Shown here one piece after another: positions 11,450-21,715 of a stretch of 64,000 nucleotides of DNA. This DNA is from Progne subis subis (lineage: Eukaryota; Chordata; Aves; Passeriformes; Hirundinidae). The notes below the pieces were generated by a model that searched no databases, had not been told where the DNA came from, and saw only the letters and a list, made by a program, of their open reading frames with translations. The translations under genes were made by a program, and so were the position numbers. Positions within the stretch are counted from its first letter, which is position 1. Every line of letters begins with the position of its first letter. The stretch is from assembly GCA_022316685.1 (NCBI GenBank), contig JAKJHU010000833.1, forward strand, positions 1 to 64,000, in the 5' to 3' direction.

Positions 11450-12565
11450 TAACAAAAGAACAGCACTTGACAGTATTTATACAAACTTAGAAACTATGAC
11501 GTAACCATTCACAGAGGAATAGTATTTAACTTTGCTTGTAACTTCTATTAAACCTGGAGTTATGGTAAGGCACTTCACAAAGCACTGACTCAGAAAACTC
11601 TAAACCCTGCAACTTCAATTTTCCAGAGTTGGAGAAGAGGAATTCAGGAGAAGGGAGGGCCTTGGATCCAGCGACATCTCAGCTGCTGTGAGCTCCAGGG
11701 CCATGGGACGTGTCAGTGTCGCACCCGTGTCACATCCTCACCTTCTCTGACCCCTCTCACAGGTGAGATTTTCAGGGTGCCAGGGGCTTGGCAGCCACTT
11801 TGGGGCTGGACCAGAGGCTACACTGGCTGGGGATGGGGCAGTGGCCATCCCCAAACCACCTCAGAAACCTGGGATGCACCAAAATCCCTTCAAGAACATG
11901 GAATACACAAAAAATCAAGAATGGGTTCCCCCTCCCTTTGTCATCCCAAACCTTTGGCTGTTTCATTCCAGACTTCACCACACCCTCCCAATCCCCACCC
12001 AAACCCATCCCAGCTCTCATGGACATTAAGACCCCCTTCCCAAGCCCTATTTCTCCCATCCCACTCCTCCCAATCCCCATCCTGCCCATCCCAATGCTCA
12101 CCTCACCCCTCCTGATCTGTATCCCACTTTGCCCAACCCCTTTCCAACCCCATTCCACACTGAGGGGCTGAGGAATTGAGTAATTTTGGGGTGGGATTGA
12201 GTAGTTTTCAGTGGCAATGAGTGTTTTTGAGGTGACAGATCAAAGCCTCTTGTCTCTCTGAGTGTTAAGAAATGGAGACAAGCACACCAAATACCCCCAA
12301 ATCCTCCCAAGTATCATCTGGAATCCCAGATTCTCTTGAAACACAAGGAAAAAGTGAGGTTTCAGATGCCTTTGATGAATTTGTTGATTTTCAGCCCAAT
12401 TTTGCTGGTTTTAAAGGGATGAAGATGAACCAAAAGAATATTAGTATCCACCGAACTAAAGGACCACCAGCCCACTGTCTTCCCAATGTGGGTCCCCTGA
12501 TGGGGGATGGAGTTGGAGCCATGCAAGAAGCTTTCCCCACACTTGAGGCACTCACAGGCCTTCCC
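11450..12565 (-). other. 3' flank of ZNF-A
   Basis: Collinear with the 3' flank of ZNF-C (39350-40601). Both contain CCTTGGATCCAGC, then GGTGCCAGGGGCTTGGCAGC, then a C-rich tract. Just after the ZNF-A stop the frame still encodes one complete finger (C-x2-C...H-x3-H), so the terminal stop is secondary. Confidence 0.75.
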
Positions 12566-13852
12566 TTACTGATGCCTCCGTTGGTGTTGGCTCAAGGTAG
12601 AGCTGTGTGAGAAGCTCTTCCCACACTGGGGACACTTGACGAGCCTCTCCCCAGTGTGGATGCACTGGTGGGTGATGATGTTGGAGTTGTGCTTGAAGCC
12701 CTTCCTGCAGTCGGGGCAGCAGAACGGCCTCTCATCGGTGTGAATCTGCTGGTGGCGTAGGAGAGTGGAGCTGGACTGAAACCTTTTCCTGCACTCGGGA
12801 CACTCGTAGGGCCTCTCCCCCGTGTGGATCATCTGGTGGATGATCAGTTTGGACCTCTGGTTGAAGCCCTTCCCACATTCCCCACATTTGTATGGCCTTT
12901 CCTCAGCATGGATGTTCTGGTGGCAGATCAAGTGGGATCTGCGGCTGAAGCTCTTCCCACACTGCTCACACTGGTATGGCTGTTCTTTGGTGTGGATCCT
13001 CTGGTGGCAGTTCAAGCTGGAGATCCGGCTGAAGCTCATCCCACATTCCTCACACTCGTAGGGCCTCTCCCCACTGTGGATGCGCCGGTGCCTGATGAGG
13101 TGGAAGTTGTGCTTGAAGCCCTTCGTGCAGTCAGGGCAGCGGAAGGGCCTCTCCTCTCTGTGAATCCGCTGGTGCTGGAGGAGATTGGAGCTGGTCGGAA
13201 ACCTCTTCCCACACTCAGGACACTCATAGGGCCTCTCCCCAGTGTGGGTCCTCTGGTGTCTGATCAGGAGGGAGCTGTAGCTGAAGCTCTTCCCACACTC
13301 CAAGCACTTGTGGGGCTTCTCCCCATCATGAAACTGCTCATGGACCACTAGCTCTGAGCCCTAGCTGAAGCTCTGTCCACCTTCCTGGCACAGGGTGGGT
13401 CTTTCCTCCTCAGAGCTTCCTGGGATGGGTTCAGAGTCCCTCCTTATGTGGGATCTCTGGAGTTTATCCTGCCCGTTGGATTCCTGCACTGTGGAGCCGC
13501 TCAAAATGGCCTCTTCCATGAGGTTCTGCCAGGGCAATTTGTCCTCCCTGGTCTCCATCCTCAGCTCTTTTTCTGGGGGAGGAAGGTCAAGGAGAGGATG
13601 GGATTTGCCTCCATGCCACAGGGAAGGGGAAGGAGATTCCCCCAGTGCATCCCCAGCAGGACGGCGTTGGCAGCGGGGTTGTCCTGCAGCCAGGGGCCAT
13701 GCTGGGCTGGGAGATGGAGCAGGAGAGAGGGGGAAAGGGGCACTGACTACCTCCTCACCTGCCTGCCTGTCCCAGGGCATCTTCCTCTTCCTTGTGGCCT
13801 CCTCCTGGCTGTCCCAGGGCATCTTCCTCTTCCCTGTGGCCTCCTCCTCCAT
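12566..13852 (-). pseudogene. C2H2 zinc-finger gene copy A: nine intact fingers, one nonsense codon before them
   Basis: Likely a DNA-binding nuclear protein in origin. Exon 1 (13852-13759) starts [14 protein letters not shown]; the 186-bp intron (13758-13573) has GTGAGG and CCCCAG ends; exon 2 (13572-12566) begins [15 protein letters not shown] at 13363-13361 replaces the codon that is CAG in B and D, just after GGQSFS. Beyond it the frame is open for 260 codons from an ATG at 13348, with nine fingers of C-x2-C-x12-H-x3-H joined by TGERPY-type linkers. Exon 1 holds a 42-bp tandem duplication (13769-13852). No KRAB or SCAN domain was seen. It lies downstream of R1 copy A on the same strand. 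It is a pseudogene for the full protein, but a finger-only product from the ATG at 13348 is possible. Confidence 0.85.
13769..13852 (-). repeat. 42-bp tandem duplication inside ZNF-A exon 1
   Basis: GTCCCAGGGCATCTTCCTCT occurs at 13769 and 13811 on the plus strand. It duplicates the EEA-x-x-KRKMPWD motif in frame. ZNF-D has one copy. Confidence 0.9.
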
Positions 13853-14615
13853 CCAGTCAAGGTTTGGGAATGGGCAGTCCTGGTTTTTGGAGAAACAAGG
13901 GATGAGCAGGTTGTGTTTCAATGTCCCTCTGCTCAGGTCCATCCCTACAAGTCACTGGATATCTGGGGTACATAAAAACTTCCCAAACACCAAGACTGAT
14001 CCCTGAAAATTCCTTTGCAGAGTTTCCCATCTCTGGCCTCTCCCCTTTGGTGTTTGGGGGTTGTCTCCTGTCCCAGTTGCTGGGGGTCACGCTTCTACTG
14101 GGGGTTCCCCATCTCATTGGTCTCTGCCCTCCCCAGCCTGCTGGGACTCACAGTAATCCAAAATGTTTCTCCCTTTTTCATCTCCCCACTTAGGGGTGCT
14201 GGGGTTTTGGTGTCCCAGGTCCCCTTCTCCCCTGATTCCCTGCTTTGAGGTGCAGGGGGTACAAAGAGTCCCCTCCTGCCCCTCTCCAGGTTTGAGGGTC
14301 CCGCCAATTGTGGCACTCCCCCATCTCTGGGCTCCCTACATTGGGCTCCTGGGGGACACAGGGCTCTGCTCCTCCAGGCTGCCTCTGCCAGCAGCCACCA
14401 TTGTGACCCCCCAATGTCCCCCCAAGGGCCATTTTCCACCCAGCTTTGGAGTTCTTCTCCAAACATCTCTACCCAAAAAAACCCAACCCAGGGACCACTC
14501 AGGATATCTGAGCCAAGCTCCCTGTCTTGAGCTGGTAAGACAGGGGTCTGCTATGGAAAGCAGGAGCCTCCCTTGAAATGGAAAATACAAACCCCCTCTC
14601 TTTGAATTATAATTT
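13853..14615 (-). other. 5' flank of ZNF-A
   Basis: Collinear with 53423-54174 upstream of ZNF-D. It probably holds the untranslated 5' exon and first intron. Shared blocks include CCCCCAATGTCCCCCCAAGG (plus strand, near 14409) and a TTTGGAG...CTCCAAACAT block. It runs directly into R1. Confidence 0.65.
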
Positions 14616-15261
14616 TGAAATTAACGGGCTCTCAAGCAAAGATATGGCAAAAGGAATATCAGTTCTTAAGTAGGAAAATTAAACTAAAAATGCAGTAGCA
14701 AAAAAAACCCACCACCACCAAAGCCCAAAAAATAAGACTCAGAATCCAACCTGACACCTGGGTAGTCAGGGTGTTGCTGGCAGTGCAATCAAATAGTGGC
14801 TGCAGTCCTCCTGGAGTGACAGATGTGGTTTTGCTGAAGCAATGATCTCGTAGAAGGTGTAATTTTCCTCTGAAGGTCCAGTGGTGATGTAGATGGGTCT
14901 GGTCTTCCTCTGGGAATCCAGTGGAAACAGGCTGCTCCTGGTGCTATAAATCTAAGATTATATCAATGTGGGAATGCTTGGCTCCTCCCTTTGGGTGGAG
15001 CATCTCACAATGGGATGATGTAATTTTATCAGTCCTGCAGTGAGACTCAATGCCCCATTACCAGATGATATCTCCCTGGAGGGAGGATGGGTCATGGAAG
15101 AGATCAAGAACACTGCCCCATGTGGTTTGAACAGCTGCCCCATTAAGAGAAGATCCCCCTCAGAGATATGAGGAATGAATGGGTCATGGAAGAGATAAAC
15201 AACCTGCCCTCCTGGTTTTAACAGATGATAATGGAATACATTTTTTCGGTTACATCTTGCA
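14616..15261 (-). mobile_element. R1 LTR-like repeat, copy A, upstream of ZNF-A
   Basis: About 646 bp from TGCAAGATG (15261) to TTAATTTCA (14616) on the minus strand. It carries a GATATAATCT TATA-like box and a conserved ACTGGATTCCCAGAGGAAGA block. Sense orientation to the zinc-finger gene. Confidence 0.75.
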
Positions 15262-16312
15262 TTGCAAGACAGGGCTTGATGCTCCTTGCCCAGGCTCTCT
15301 CCAGAACACTCCCAGGCCAATGCTCAGCAGAGAAAAGCCCCGTGAGCAGCCCCAGGGTGGCCGTGGGCAGGCTGGGGGCAAACAGCATGGCTGGGGCTCT
15401 GCAAGGTCCCTGGAGGAGATGGGAAGGAGCAGCAGAGCAGGGGCTGATCCATCCCCACTGCGCTGGACACCTCATGGCAGCGTCCCAGAGCGTCCTCATG
15501 CACCTGCCAACAACATCCCCCCTCTGCAGCCCTGGCCTCTCCCCCAGCTCACACAGGTGCCACATCCTTGCAGGCACAGACACGGCAGCACTGGCTCAGG
15601 AGCCCCTGTGTGCACTGCCCAGAGCAGGCATGAGCACCCCCATGGTGTTGGTGTGGGGAGATGAACCTGAGTGAGCACAAATGCCACCATCAGCCCCTGG
15701 GGCCAGGAAGGGCTGGGGGCCAGCAGGGAAACCACTCAGGTTTGTGGTGGCCTCTGAAGTCATCCAGAAAGTTTGTTGCCATGAGCTCTGAGTTTCCTAT
15801 GCCACTGCAGATGTTGTTGCTCAGAACCAGGGCTGCCGGGCAGCCATCCCCAAACTGCCCTCAGCATTTCCTTTGCTTCACCTTGGCTTTCTTTACCCTT
15901 CCTGGTGCAAATTTATTTCTATTGCCCAGACCTGTTCCCTTCCCATCCCATCCCTGGTTGCCCTTTCCTCTTTGGCCCCACTCCCCATTTCAGTTCCTGA
16001 GTTCCCAGCACCATGGGAACGTCCCTTGGGGAGCAGGATCATCCTCCAAGTGCTTCAGGCATTGTCTGTAGGCTCCTGCAGTGCCTCGTGCTGCTCCCTT
16101 GCCAGAGGCACCACAGGCCAGGGGGGCACATCTGGGCTGCTGTGTCTGGCTGTGGGGCTCCCTGTTCTGGGCAAGGAGGACGAGTTGCAGAGGCTCTGCA
16201 GGACTGACAGGATGGGCTTTAGGGCTGTGAGGAGAAGCTGAGGGACCTGGGCTGCTGCACCTTCTGAAGAGGAGGCCCAGGGCTCATCCTGAAACTGCTG
16301 CAAGGGTGTTTT
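15262..16312 (+). repeat. R2 repeat, copy A
   Basis: GC-rich, about 1.05 kb, matched in reverse at 26241-27280 and in part at 60315-60905. Open frames on both strands differ between copies mostly by replacement changes, so coding is doubtful. Confidence 0.7.
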
Positions 16313-16765
16313 CAGAGAATCACCGAATCAGCAAGGTTGGAGAAGGTGATCACCAAGTCGAACCTTTGCCCTGACACTGCCTTGTCTCCCCTGAGCCTCC
16401 TCTTCTCCACGATGAACAACCCCAACTCCCTCAGCCACTCCTCACAAGACTTGTGTTCCAGACCCCTCACCAGCCTTGTTGTTCTTCTCTGGACACGCTC
16501 CAGCCCCTCCATGTCCTTCCTAAGATGGAGGGCCCAGAACTGGACACAGCACTTGAGGTGCTGCCCAACGAGTGCTGAGCACAGAGGAAGAATCACTGCC
16601 TTGGTGCTGCTGGTCACACGGTCCTGATCCAGGCCAGGAGCCATTGGCCTTCTTGGCCACCTGTGCACACTGATGGCTCTTATCCAGCCTGCTGTCCATC
16701 TGTCCCCCCAGGCGCCTTTCTGCCTGGCTGCTGTCCAGCCACTCTGTCTCCAGCCTGTCGTTTGT
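16313..16765 (-). mobile_element. CR1 LINE fragment (RT C-terminus and 3' end)
   Basis: The minus-strand frame shows the CR1 ORF2 tail ([20 protein letters not shown], then [18 protein letters not shown]) and the 3' end GATTCTCTGA. It forms an inverted pair with the next element. Confidence 0.85.
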
Positions 16766-16882
16766 TTATCCTGGAGAAGAGGAGTCTCAAGGGAGTCAAG
16801 GCAGTGTCAGGGCACAGGTTGGACTTGATGATGTCCAAGGTCTTTTCCAACCTTGCTGATTCTGTGATTCTCTGAAGCCACC
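16766..16882 (+). mobile_element. CR1 3' end, opposite orientation
   Basis: Runs from GAAGAGGAGTCTCAAGG to the CR1 terminus TTCTGTGATTCTCTGA. Truncated at its 5' side against the preceding CR1. Confidence 0.85.
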
Positions 16883-17010
16883 CTTGCAGCAGTTGCAGGA
16901 TGGGCCCTGGGCCTCCTCTCCAGAAGGTGCAGCAGCACAGGTGCCTCAGCTTCTCCTCACAGCCCCAAAGCCCATCCTGTCAGTCCTGCAGAGCCTCTCC
17001 AGTGCAGGGG
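16883..17010 (-). repeat. R2 terminal segment
   Basis: Inverted copy of the R2 end at 16190-16312, so 16190-16400 and 16766-17000 form an interrupted inverted repeat. Confidence 0.75.
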
Positions 17011-17400
17011 ATGCACTGGGCAACTGAATAGCAGAATCAATATGAATTTAGCAGAAGTAATTAGTTTAATATTTTTCATAAATATATATAATTATATATA
17101 TATATATATATAATTATTTAATATATATTTTGTTTATGTTAAACTCCAGTTATAGATTCTAGCATTACTGTCCACACACACAGGTGTCTCTCAATTGGCT
17201 GAGCCACTTGTTCACGAGGCAGGCACACATCCTTCAGGACACCCAATTGGTCAAGCGTCCATCATCATGTTGTGTGTCCTCTAAGTTTTGCGTTGCTTTT
17301 AAACAGTTTCTCATGCTCTTGGTTCTTATTTGTAGTCCTGTTGTTATCTCAGTAGCCTTGAGGAATTCCTGAGAGCTCCTAAGCAAGGAGCCTCAAGTCC
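17011..17400 (-). mobile_element. LTR-like repeat R3, copy 1, with (TA)n insertion
   Basis: Collinear with 52440-52765. In this copy the R-region equivalent near 17050-17135 is replaced by an AT-rich tract with a TA dinucleotide run. Confidence 0.55.
17060..17130. repeat. (TA)n microsatellite
   Basis: Alternating TA runs of up to about 20 bp in an otherwise A/T-only context. Confidence 0.85.
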
Positions 17401-17410
17401 TGTCTTGCAA

Positions 17411-17630
17411 TGCAAGATGTAACCAAAAAAGTGTATTCTATTACCATCTGTGAACCCCAGCTGGGGCAGGTTGTTAATCTTTTCCATGACCCATTCCTCT
17501 TATCTCTGAGGGGGATCTTCCCTTAATGGGCCAGCTGTTAAAACCTGATGGGGCAGTGTTCTTGATCTCTTCCATGACCCATCCTCCCTCCAGGGAGATA
17601 TCTTCTGTTAATGGCCAATTGCCATTTGGG
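17411..17630 (+). mobile_element. R1 LTR-like repeat, copy E, 3' truncated
   Basis: Starts TGCAAGATGTAACC at 17411 and follows R1 through the GGGAGATATCTTCTGTTAATG block. It ends near 17628 at a junction with ZNF 3' sequence. Missing about 430 bp of the 3' part, including the TATA-like box. Confidence 0.75.
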
Positions 17631-17635
17631 AAGGG

Positions 17636-17768
17636 CTCTGGTGACCCAGGTTCCTGTGACCCATGCTGAGAAGTCACCTGTCTCTTTCTCTGCCCCTGGC
17701 AATGATGTGAGGTGAGACTGAAGAACATGAGGGTCTGGCCATGGTCCCATCATTGTATTTGAGCCCAT
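17636..17768 (+). pseudogene. ZNF ghost: 3' flank of a zinc-finger gene without its coding exons
   Basis: CTCTGGTGACCCAGG at 17648 and the following sequence align with ZNF-D 3' sequence at 55424-55550 (shared GACCCATGCTGAGAAGTCAC and AACATGAGGGTCTGGCCAT). Everything between the middle of R1 and the 3' flank, including all fingers, is gone. Confidence 0.8.
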
Positions 17769-17880
17769 CTCAGGGCATTTCTGGCTGGGCTCTGCCCCAG
17801 CCCACAGAGTGTGACCTGAGCTCTGACTCTGTCACAGCCGCTGTGCCTGAGCCCTGCAAAGCCTAAAGGTCACTGTCAGT
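17769..17880 (+). repeat. Segment shared with 57690-57795
   Basis: GGGCTCTGCCCCAGCCCACA and the following CTGTGCCTGAGCCCTGCAAA occur in both places. Confidence 0.75.
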
Positions 17881-18637
17881 GGTTCGTACAGTTTGGTTTT
17901 TAGTTAGAGAGGAATGTGAAGTGTTACCCTGTCATCACCCTAGAAATAGTTTTAGAAAGGACAAGGACCTATCAGAAGCCGGTTTGAGATATTGGCATCT
18001 GCTTTGGCCACTGAGAATGTTGAATGCGACTTTGGGCAGTACCCATATAAATCCTGGGTTTGTTCAGGTCAGGCCCTTTTCCTCCTGCTCAGCTGAACAG
18101 GTAACATCGAGTGGGTCCTACTGCTCCCCACAGCCCACCTCCCCCTTCGAGGGGAAGCTCGCCCGAGGCCCAGCCGGACTCCATCGCTCCCGGGGGGAGG
18201 AGAGGTTGCAGCTTAACATCAACCACTTTGAAAAAACCTCCCCGGAGACCCCAGAGCAGGGAGGGATCTCCCCTGATAACAACTATGGGCCTGGTTTGGC
18301 CGAGGCTGCCCCGATTGTCACCGAGGCGTGGGCAGAGTTCTCCTCCCGCTCCCCTCCTCCGGTGTCTTCCAGACGGAGAAGAAAGAGTGGAGGGAGGAAA
18401 CCAGACTGATCTGAAATGGAGAGACTGCTGCCTGGAGCAGAAATCACATGGCCACTGCAGGCCTGGGCAGAGTTAACCCTTTCCTGGCAACATGGAGCTT
18501 CCAAGGCCTGACCCTTCCCTGAGAGAGAAAAGAAAGAGACAGAGGGGACGTAGGAAAGACGCCGCATGAAGTCAGTGGAGCAAGAGTGAAAGAACTGATA
18601 AAGATTATTAGAAGAGGGATTGAGGATGTGTGTTGGA
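17881..18637 (+). other. Unassigned sequence with a TATA-like box
   Basis: A CATATAAAT box is at 18044-18052, followed by C-rich and purine-rich sequence. A 176-codon frame (17879-18409) has no recognised motif and ends in an Arg/Lys-rich tail. This could be an old LTR with leader sequence; unproven. Confidence 0.3.
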
Positions 18638-18643
18638 GTCCAG

Positions 18644-18835
18644 CATTACCTGGACATGCAAAGCAATCACACATATACAAGAAATTTCGCAGGGCAGAGA
18701 CGTTCCTCCATGGCAGTTCAAGGCTGAGTCAGGGCGGAGAGCGAGCTTCCTGGTTTATTTCTTACTTTGAGAGATCTGACTCTATTTTATGAAAATTCAG
18801 AAGGCTTTAAAAAACTCAAAAAAAACAGGGTAACA
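18644..18835 (-). mobile_element. Solo LTR (192 bp) related to the ERV LTR at 2489-2892
   Basis: Flanked on both sides by GTCCAG (18638-18643 and 18836-18841), a 6-bp target duplication typical of class II ERVs. The outer U3 end (TGTTACCCTG, minus), the GACTCTATTTTATGA block and the U5 block (GATTGCTTTGCAT) match the ERV LTR. An internal stretch of about 190 bp that carries the TATA box there is missing here. Confidence 0.8.
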
Positions 18836-18989
18836 GTCCAGGGCATTCCTTTGGTTGCCCTGGAGGGTCAGAGACCTGGGCAGGGGGGTCTGGGACCCCA
18901 GCCCAGAGCTCAGAGAGACACTGGCTTTGATCTCAGTCCATGGGAAATGCTTCTTGCACTGCAGGAAGCATTGCAGGCCACAAGAGTGT

Positions 18990-19457
18990 GAAAAATAGTA
19001 GTTTAGCTTATCACAGGGTGAGAAAACAGTATATTTAGGTTTATAGCATTGAAGTGAATGGGGACAAGATGGAGAATTTGGGGCGTTGTCTCCTTCTTCT
19101 TCCTTCTCCTTCCCTCACTCCATTTCTGCAGTGACGTGGCACAAAGTAGTTAGTGAGGATTGGGTCAGAGTAGAGATGACCTTTTTAGTAATAGTGATAG
19201 ACATTGGTAAGAAATAGTAAACATAAAATACATAGCAATTAGTATAAAAGATACAAACAGCCCTGAGCTCGGGGGCAGTCACCAGATGTCCGAGCCGCGG
19301 CAAACATCTTTTGGACACTGAGAAAATTGTAAGATAAGAAACAATAAACACGAAGCATGCAACCTTGAAGACTCCGTCTTTTTCGGCGTTTGGCAAAAAG
19401 CTTTTCAGAGGGCCAGGACTCTAAAACCACCTGAATGCCGGGGAATTAAACCCAACA
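18990..19457 (+). mobile_element. LTR with TATA box and AATAAA signal
   Basis: TATAAAAG at 19243-19250 and AATAAA at 19343-19348, then a U5-like AGACTCCGTCTTTTTCGGCG, ending near CCCAACA (19457). The 5' end is uncertain. No internal viral genes adjoin. Confidence 0.65.
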
Positions 19458-19460
19458 GAT

Positions 19461-20261
19461 GTGGACTTTTTTAACTGAACTTTTCTGGTCTAAATGATGG
19501 AGAAATGGACTGTTTCTTGTAACATCTTAATGTTGTTTGGAGGAATGCTAGTTCTAGTCAAAGTTGGGGATTGATATGATTGAGATTTAAGTGCGAATCT
19601 TAAAGCCCCTCACTCCTGGCGTAAAAGGAGGTCTCAGCCTTTGAGAGGCTGAGATGATTTTAGAGAGGAAGTGATTTGAAGCCCTCAGCTCCTGGGGTAA
19701 AAGGAGGTCTCTATTTCGCGTTAGAAATGATTTTAGAGCTAGAAGAGAATCCTTGTTTTATACTAGAAGAAGCATTCTTAAGCAGTACCCCAAATACACT
19801 GAGGGGCTCATAGGTAGCCAGGGAAAAGGCTGCTAATGGGTGGAATTGCACAGTCTGCAAAAACTCCAAGCAGCTGCAGATTTGTGACATTGAGAGCCCC
19901 AGGACTGTTTTTGTCTTGTGGCGAATGTGTCCATAAGACTCTAGAGAGACTCCTCTCCCAAAGTGATGAAAGATTATGCTTAAATGGTGAAACTGACTGA
20001 AAATCACAGGTTGTGTCTCTCTATGTTATTTGGAAGAAAGTTAACAGTTTGTAAGGGAAGGGAAGAGGGTTTTGAAGTTCATTTTGGATTTTTTTGGGTT
20101 TTTTTCCATCTTTTCTTTTCTTATCTTTTCCATTCTTTTAGTGTGTGTTAATAAAATTTTGTTTTTTAAGCTTGAGCCTGCTTTGTTTCTCCTGATCCTC
20201 TCCCACAAAAAGAGAGTAAACACTAAGACCACTCCACTAAATTTAGCAAACAAAATTTGAC
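19461..20261 (+). mobile_element. ERV LTR, possibly ERVL type
   Basis: Starts TGTGGAC and ends TTTGACA. An AATAAA at 20150-20155 lies in GTTAATAAAATTTTG, followed by a TTAAGCTTGAGCCTG U5-like part. The U3 side has a duplicated segment (AAAAGGAGGTCTC at 19624 and 19699). ERVL assignment is from memory of similar avian LTRs. Confidence 0.55.
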
Positions 20262-21050
20262 AAATGTGTAGTCACTACATTAATTAGTGCTTTTGCCCAG
20301 TTTTAACTAAAACCATTACACCTTCCTATGGAAAAGAACTGTCCTTCTTGTCCAGGTGCCCATGGCCACAATTGGGATTCCACCTCTAGCATTGCCTGTT
20401 GTGAGAGACTGGAGGAGATTGTTGGCTGGAAACATTTTGTGTGTGGGGGAGGAAGGGGCAGGTCCAGCCTTGCCCTGCCCTGAAACCCCAGCACTGCCCT
20501 GCCCTGTAACCCCAATCCCCCAGAGCCTCTATCCCAGCCCAGCAGTGTCTGCCAATCCCTGGCACACCAAAGGCAATGCTCCACAGCCACCTCTGCAGCC
20601 CCCAGCCCAGCTCCTGAGAGACCAAGTGACCCAAAGTCCCTCCTGGGGGAAGGGCCCAGGAAGACCATGGGGTATTTATGGTTGACCACAAGGCAAGCAC
20701 ACATCTTGACCCCACCTCTTCTTGGAATTTCTGTCTGAACACTGCTGGAATCCAGGAGGTGGTAGCTGTGTGTGTGCTTCTCTAAATATTTTTTGATCTT
20801 TCTCTCTTTCTGTGTCTTATTATTATTCCCTCTTCTTAGAAATTTTGATTAACTTAAAATTGAATGGGCTTACTGTTTGTGAAGTCGAATGGGTCAAGTA
20901 AATGCTTTGAAAAGTGTCTTTTGTTGACTGGAATGTTACATGAAACCTTTTGCCAAAGTTTCTCTGATTTTCTAAAGTTGTCAGTAAAGTCTGCTTTGCT
21001 GTTTTGAGCTCTTGAGAATCTCTTGTTGATATTTCTCCAGTGAATTCAAC
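20262..21050. other. Possible further LTR sequence, no gene
   Basis: A C-rich part (20460-20640) precedes a GTATTTATGG box near 20669 and a long AT-rich tail to about 21040. This is LTR-like in layout, but no ends or polyadenylation signal were fixed. Confidence 0.3.
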
Positions 21051-21715
21051 TCAGAGTACTCAAACAATTGTAATTTCTTTTAAATGTCTCTCTCAGAGTT
21101 GTTTGGGGGATGGGGGTCAGGTCTTGTCTGTCCTGCTTGGCACAGCCCAGGCAGGTCTTTAACAGCCACATTGCACACTCCATTTCTCTCCTGCACCCGC
21201 TGGTGCCTCTGAGTTCTGCTTGCCCAGCCCCAGGGACGCTCTCCTTGTCTGCCCATTCCCCCACGGTCTCTGGGCAGGGATGGCCTCAGTGGGGGCTGCT
21301 GACATCCTCAGACACTTGGAGGCTGCTGCTGGATTTGACTTCTCCAGAGGCTTGTTCAGCCTTCAGCTCCTCAGGTCAGGAATTCAGTGCCCCAGGGCTC
21401 AGTAACATTCAGAAGACCTTAAAAGGCCAAGCCTCTGGGTATAATTTAAGTTCTCAAAATTTCTGGGTTAATTAAACAGATTTTGGAAGTGTGTTCCAAG
21501 TGTATATGCTATTTTTAGAAAAGACAGTGAGAAAAGATGTTTAGATCCTGTTTAGGATTTTTTTCCTATTAATACATTGATACGTTCAATATCCAATTGA
21601 CATTGAACCCAAGTAACTGCTCATGCAGTTTGAATAGATATAAAAATCAAGACCCTTTATGTCTGACAATCAATCAGACTCTGTCCCTATCCCCATCCCA
21701 TTTCCCCCATCCAAG
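21051..21715 (+). repeat. Diverged 3' end of an earlier S1 unit
   Basis: 21330-21715 aligns with 24210-24600, the 3' end of the next S1 unit (AAAATCAAGACCCTTTATG and the CCCATTTCCCCCATCCAA end), but is clearly older. S1 is therefore arranged in tandem here. Confidence 0.65.

Noticed and set aside
12566..13348. Regular 84-bp repeats suggesting a CRISPR-like or satellite array
   Set aside because: The period is the 28-residue C2H2 finger with conserved Cys and His; there are no spacers and the sequence is plainly eukaryotic.
17879..18409. 176-codon frame with an Arg-rich end
   Set aside because: No recognised motif, and a TATA-like box lies inside it; more likely old LTR or leader sequence.
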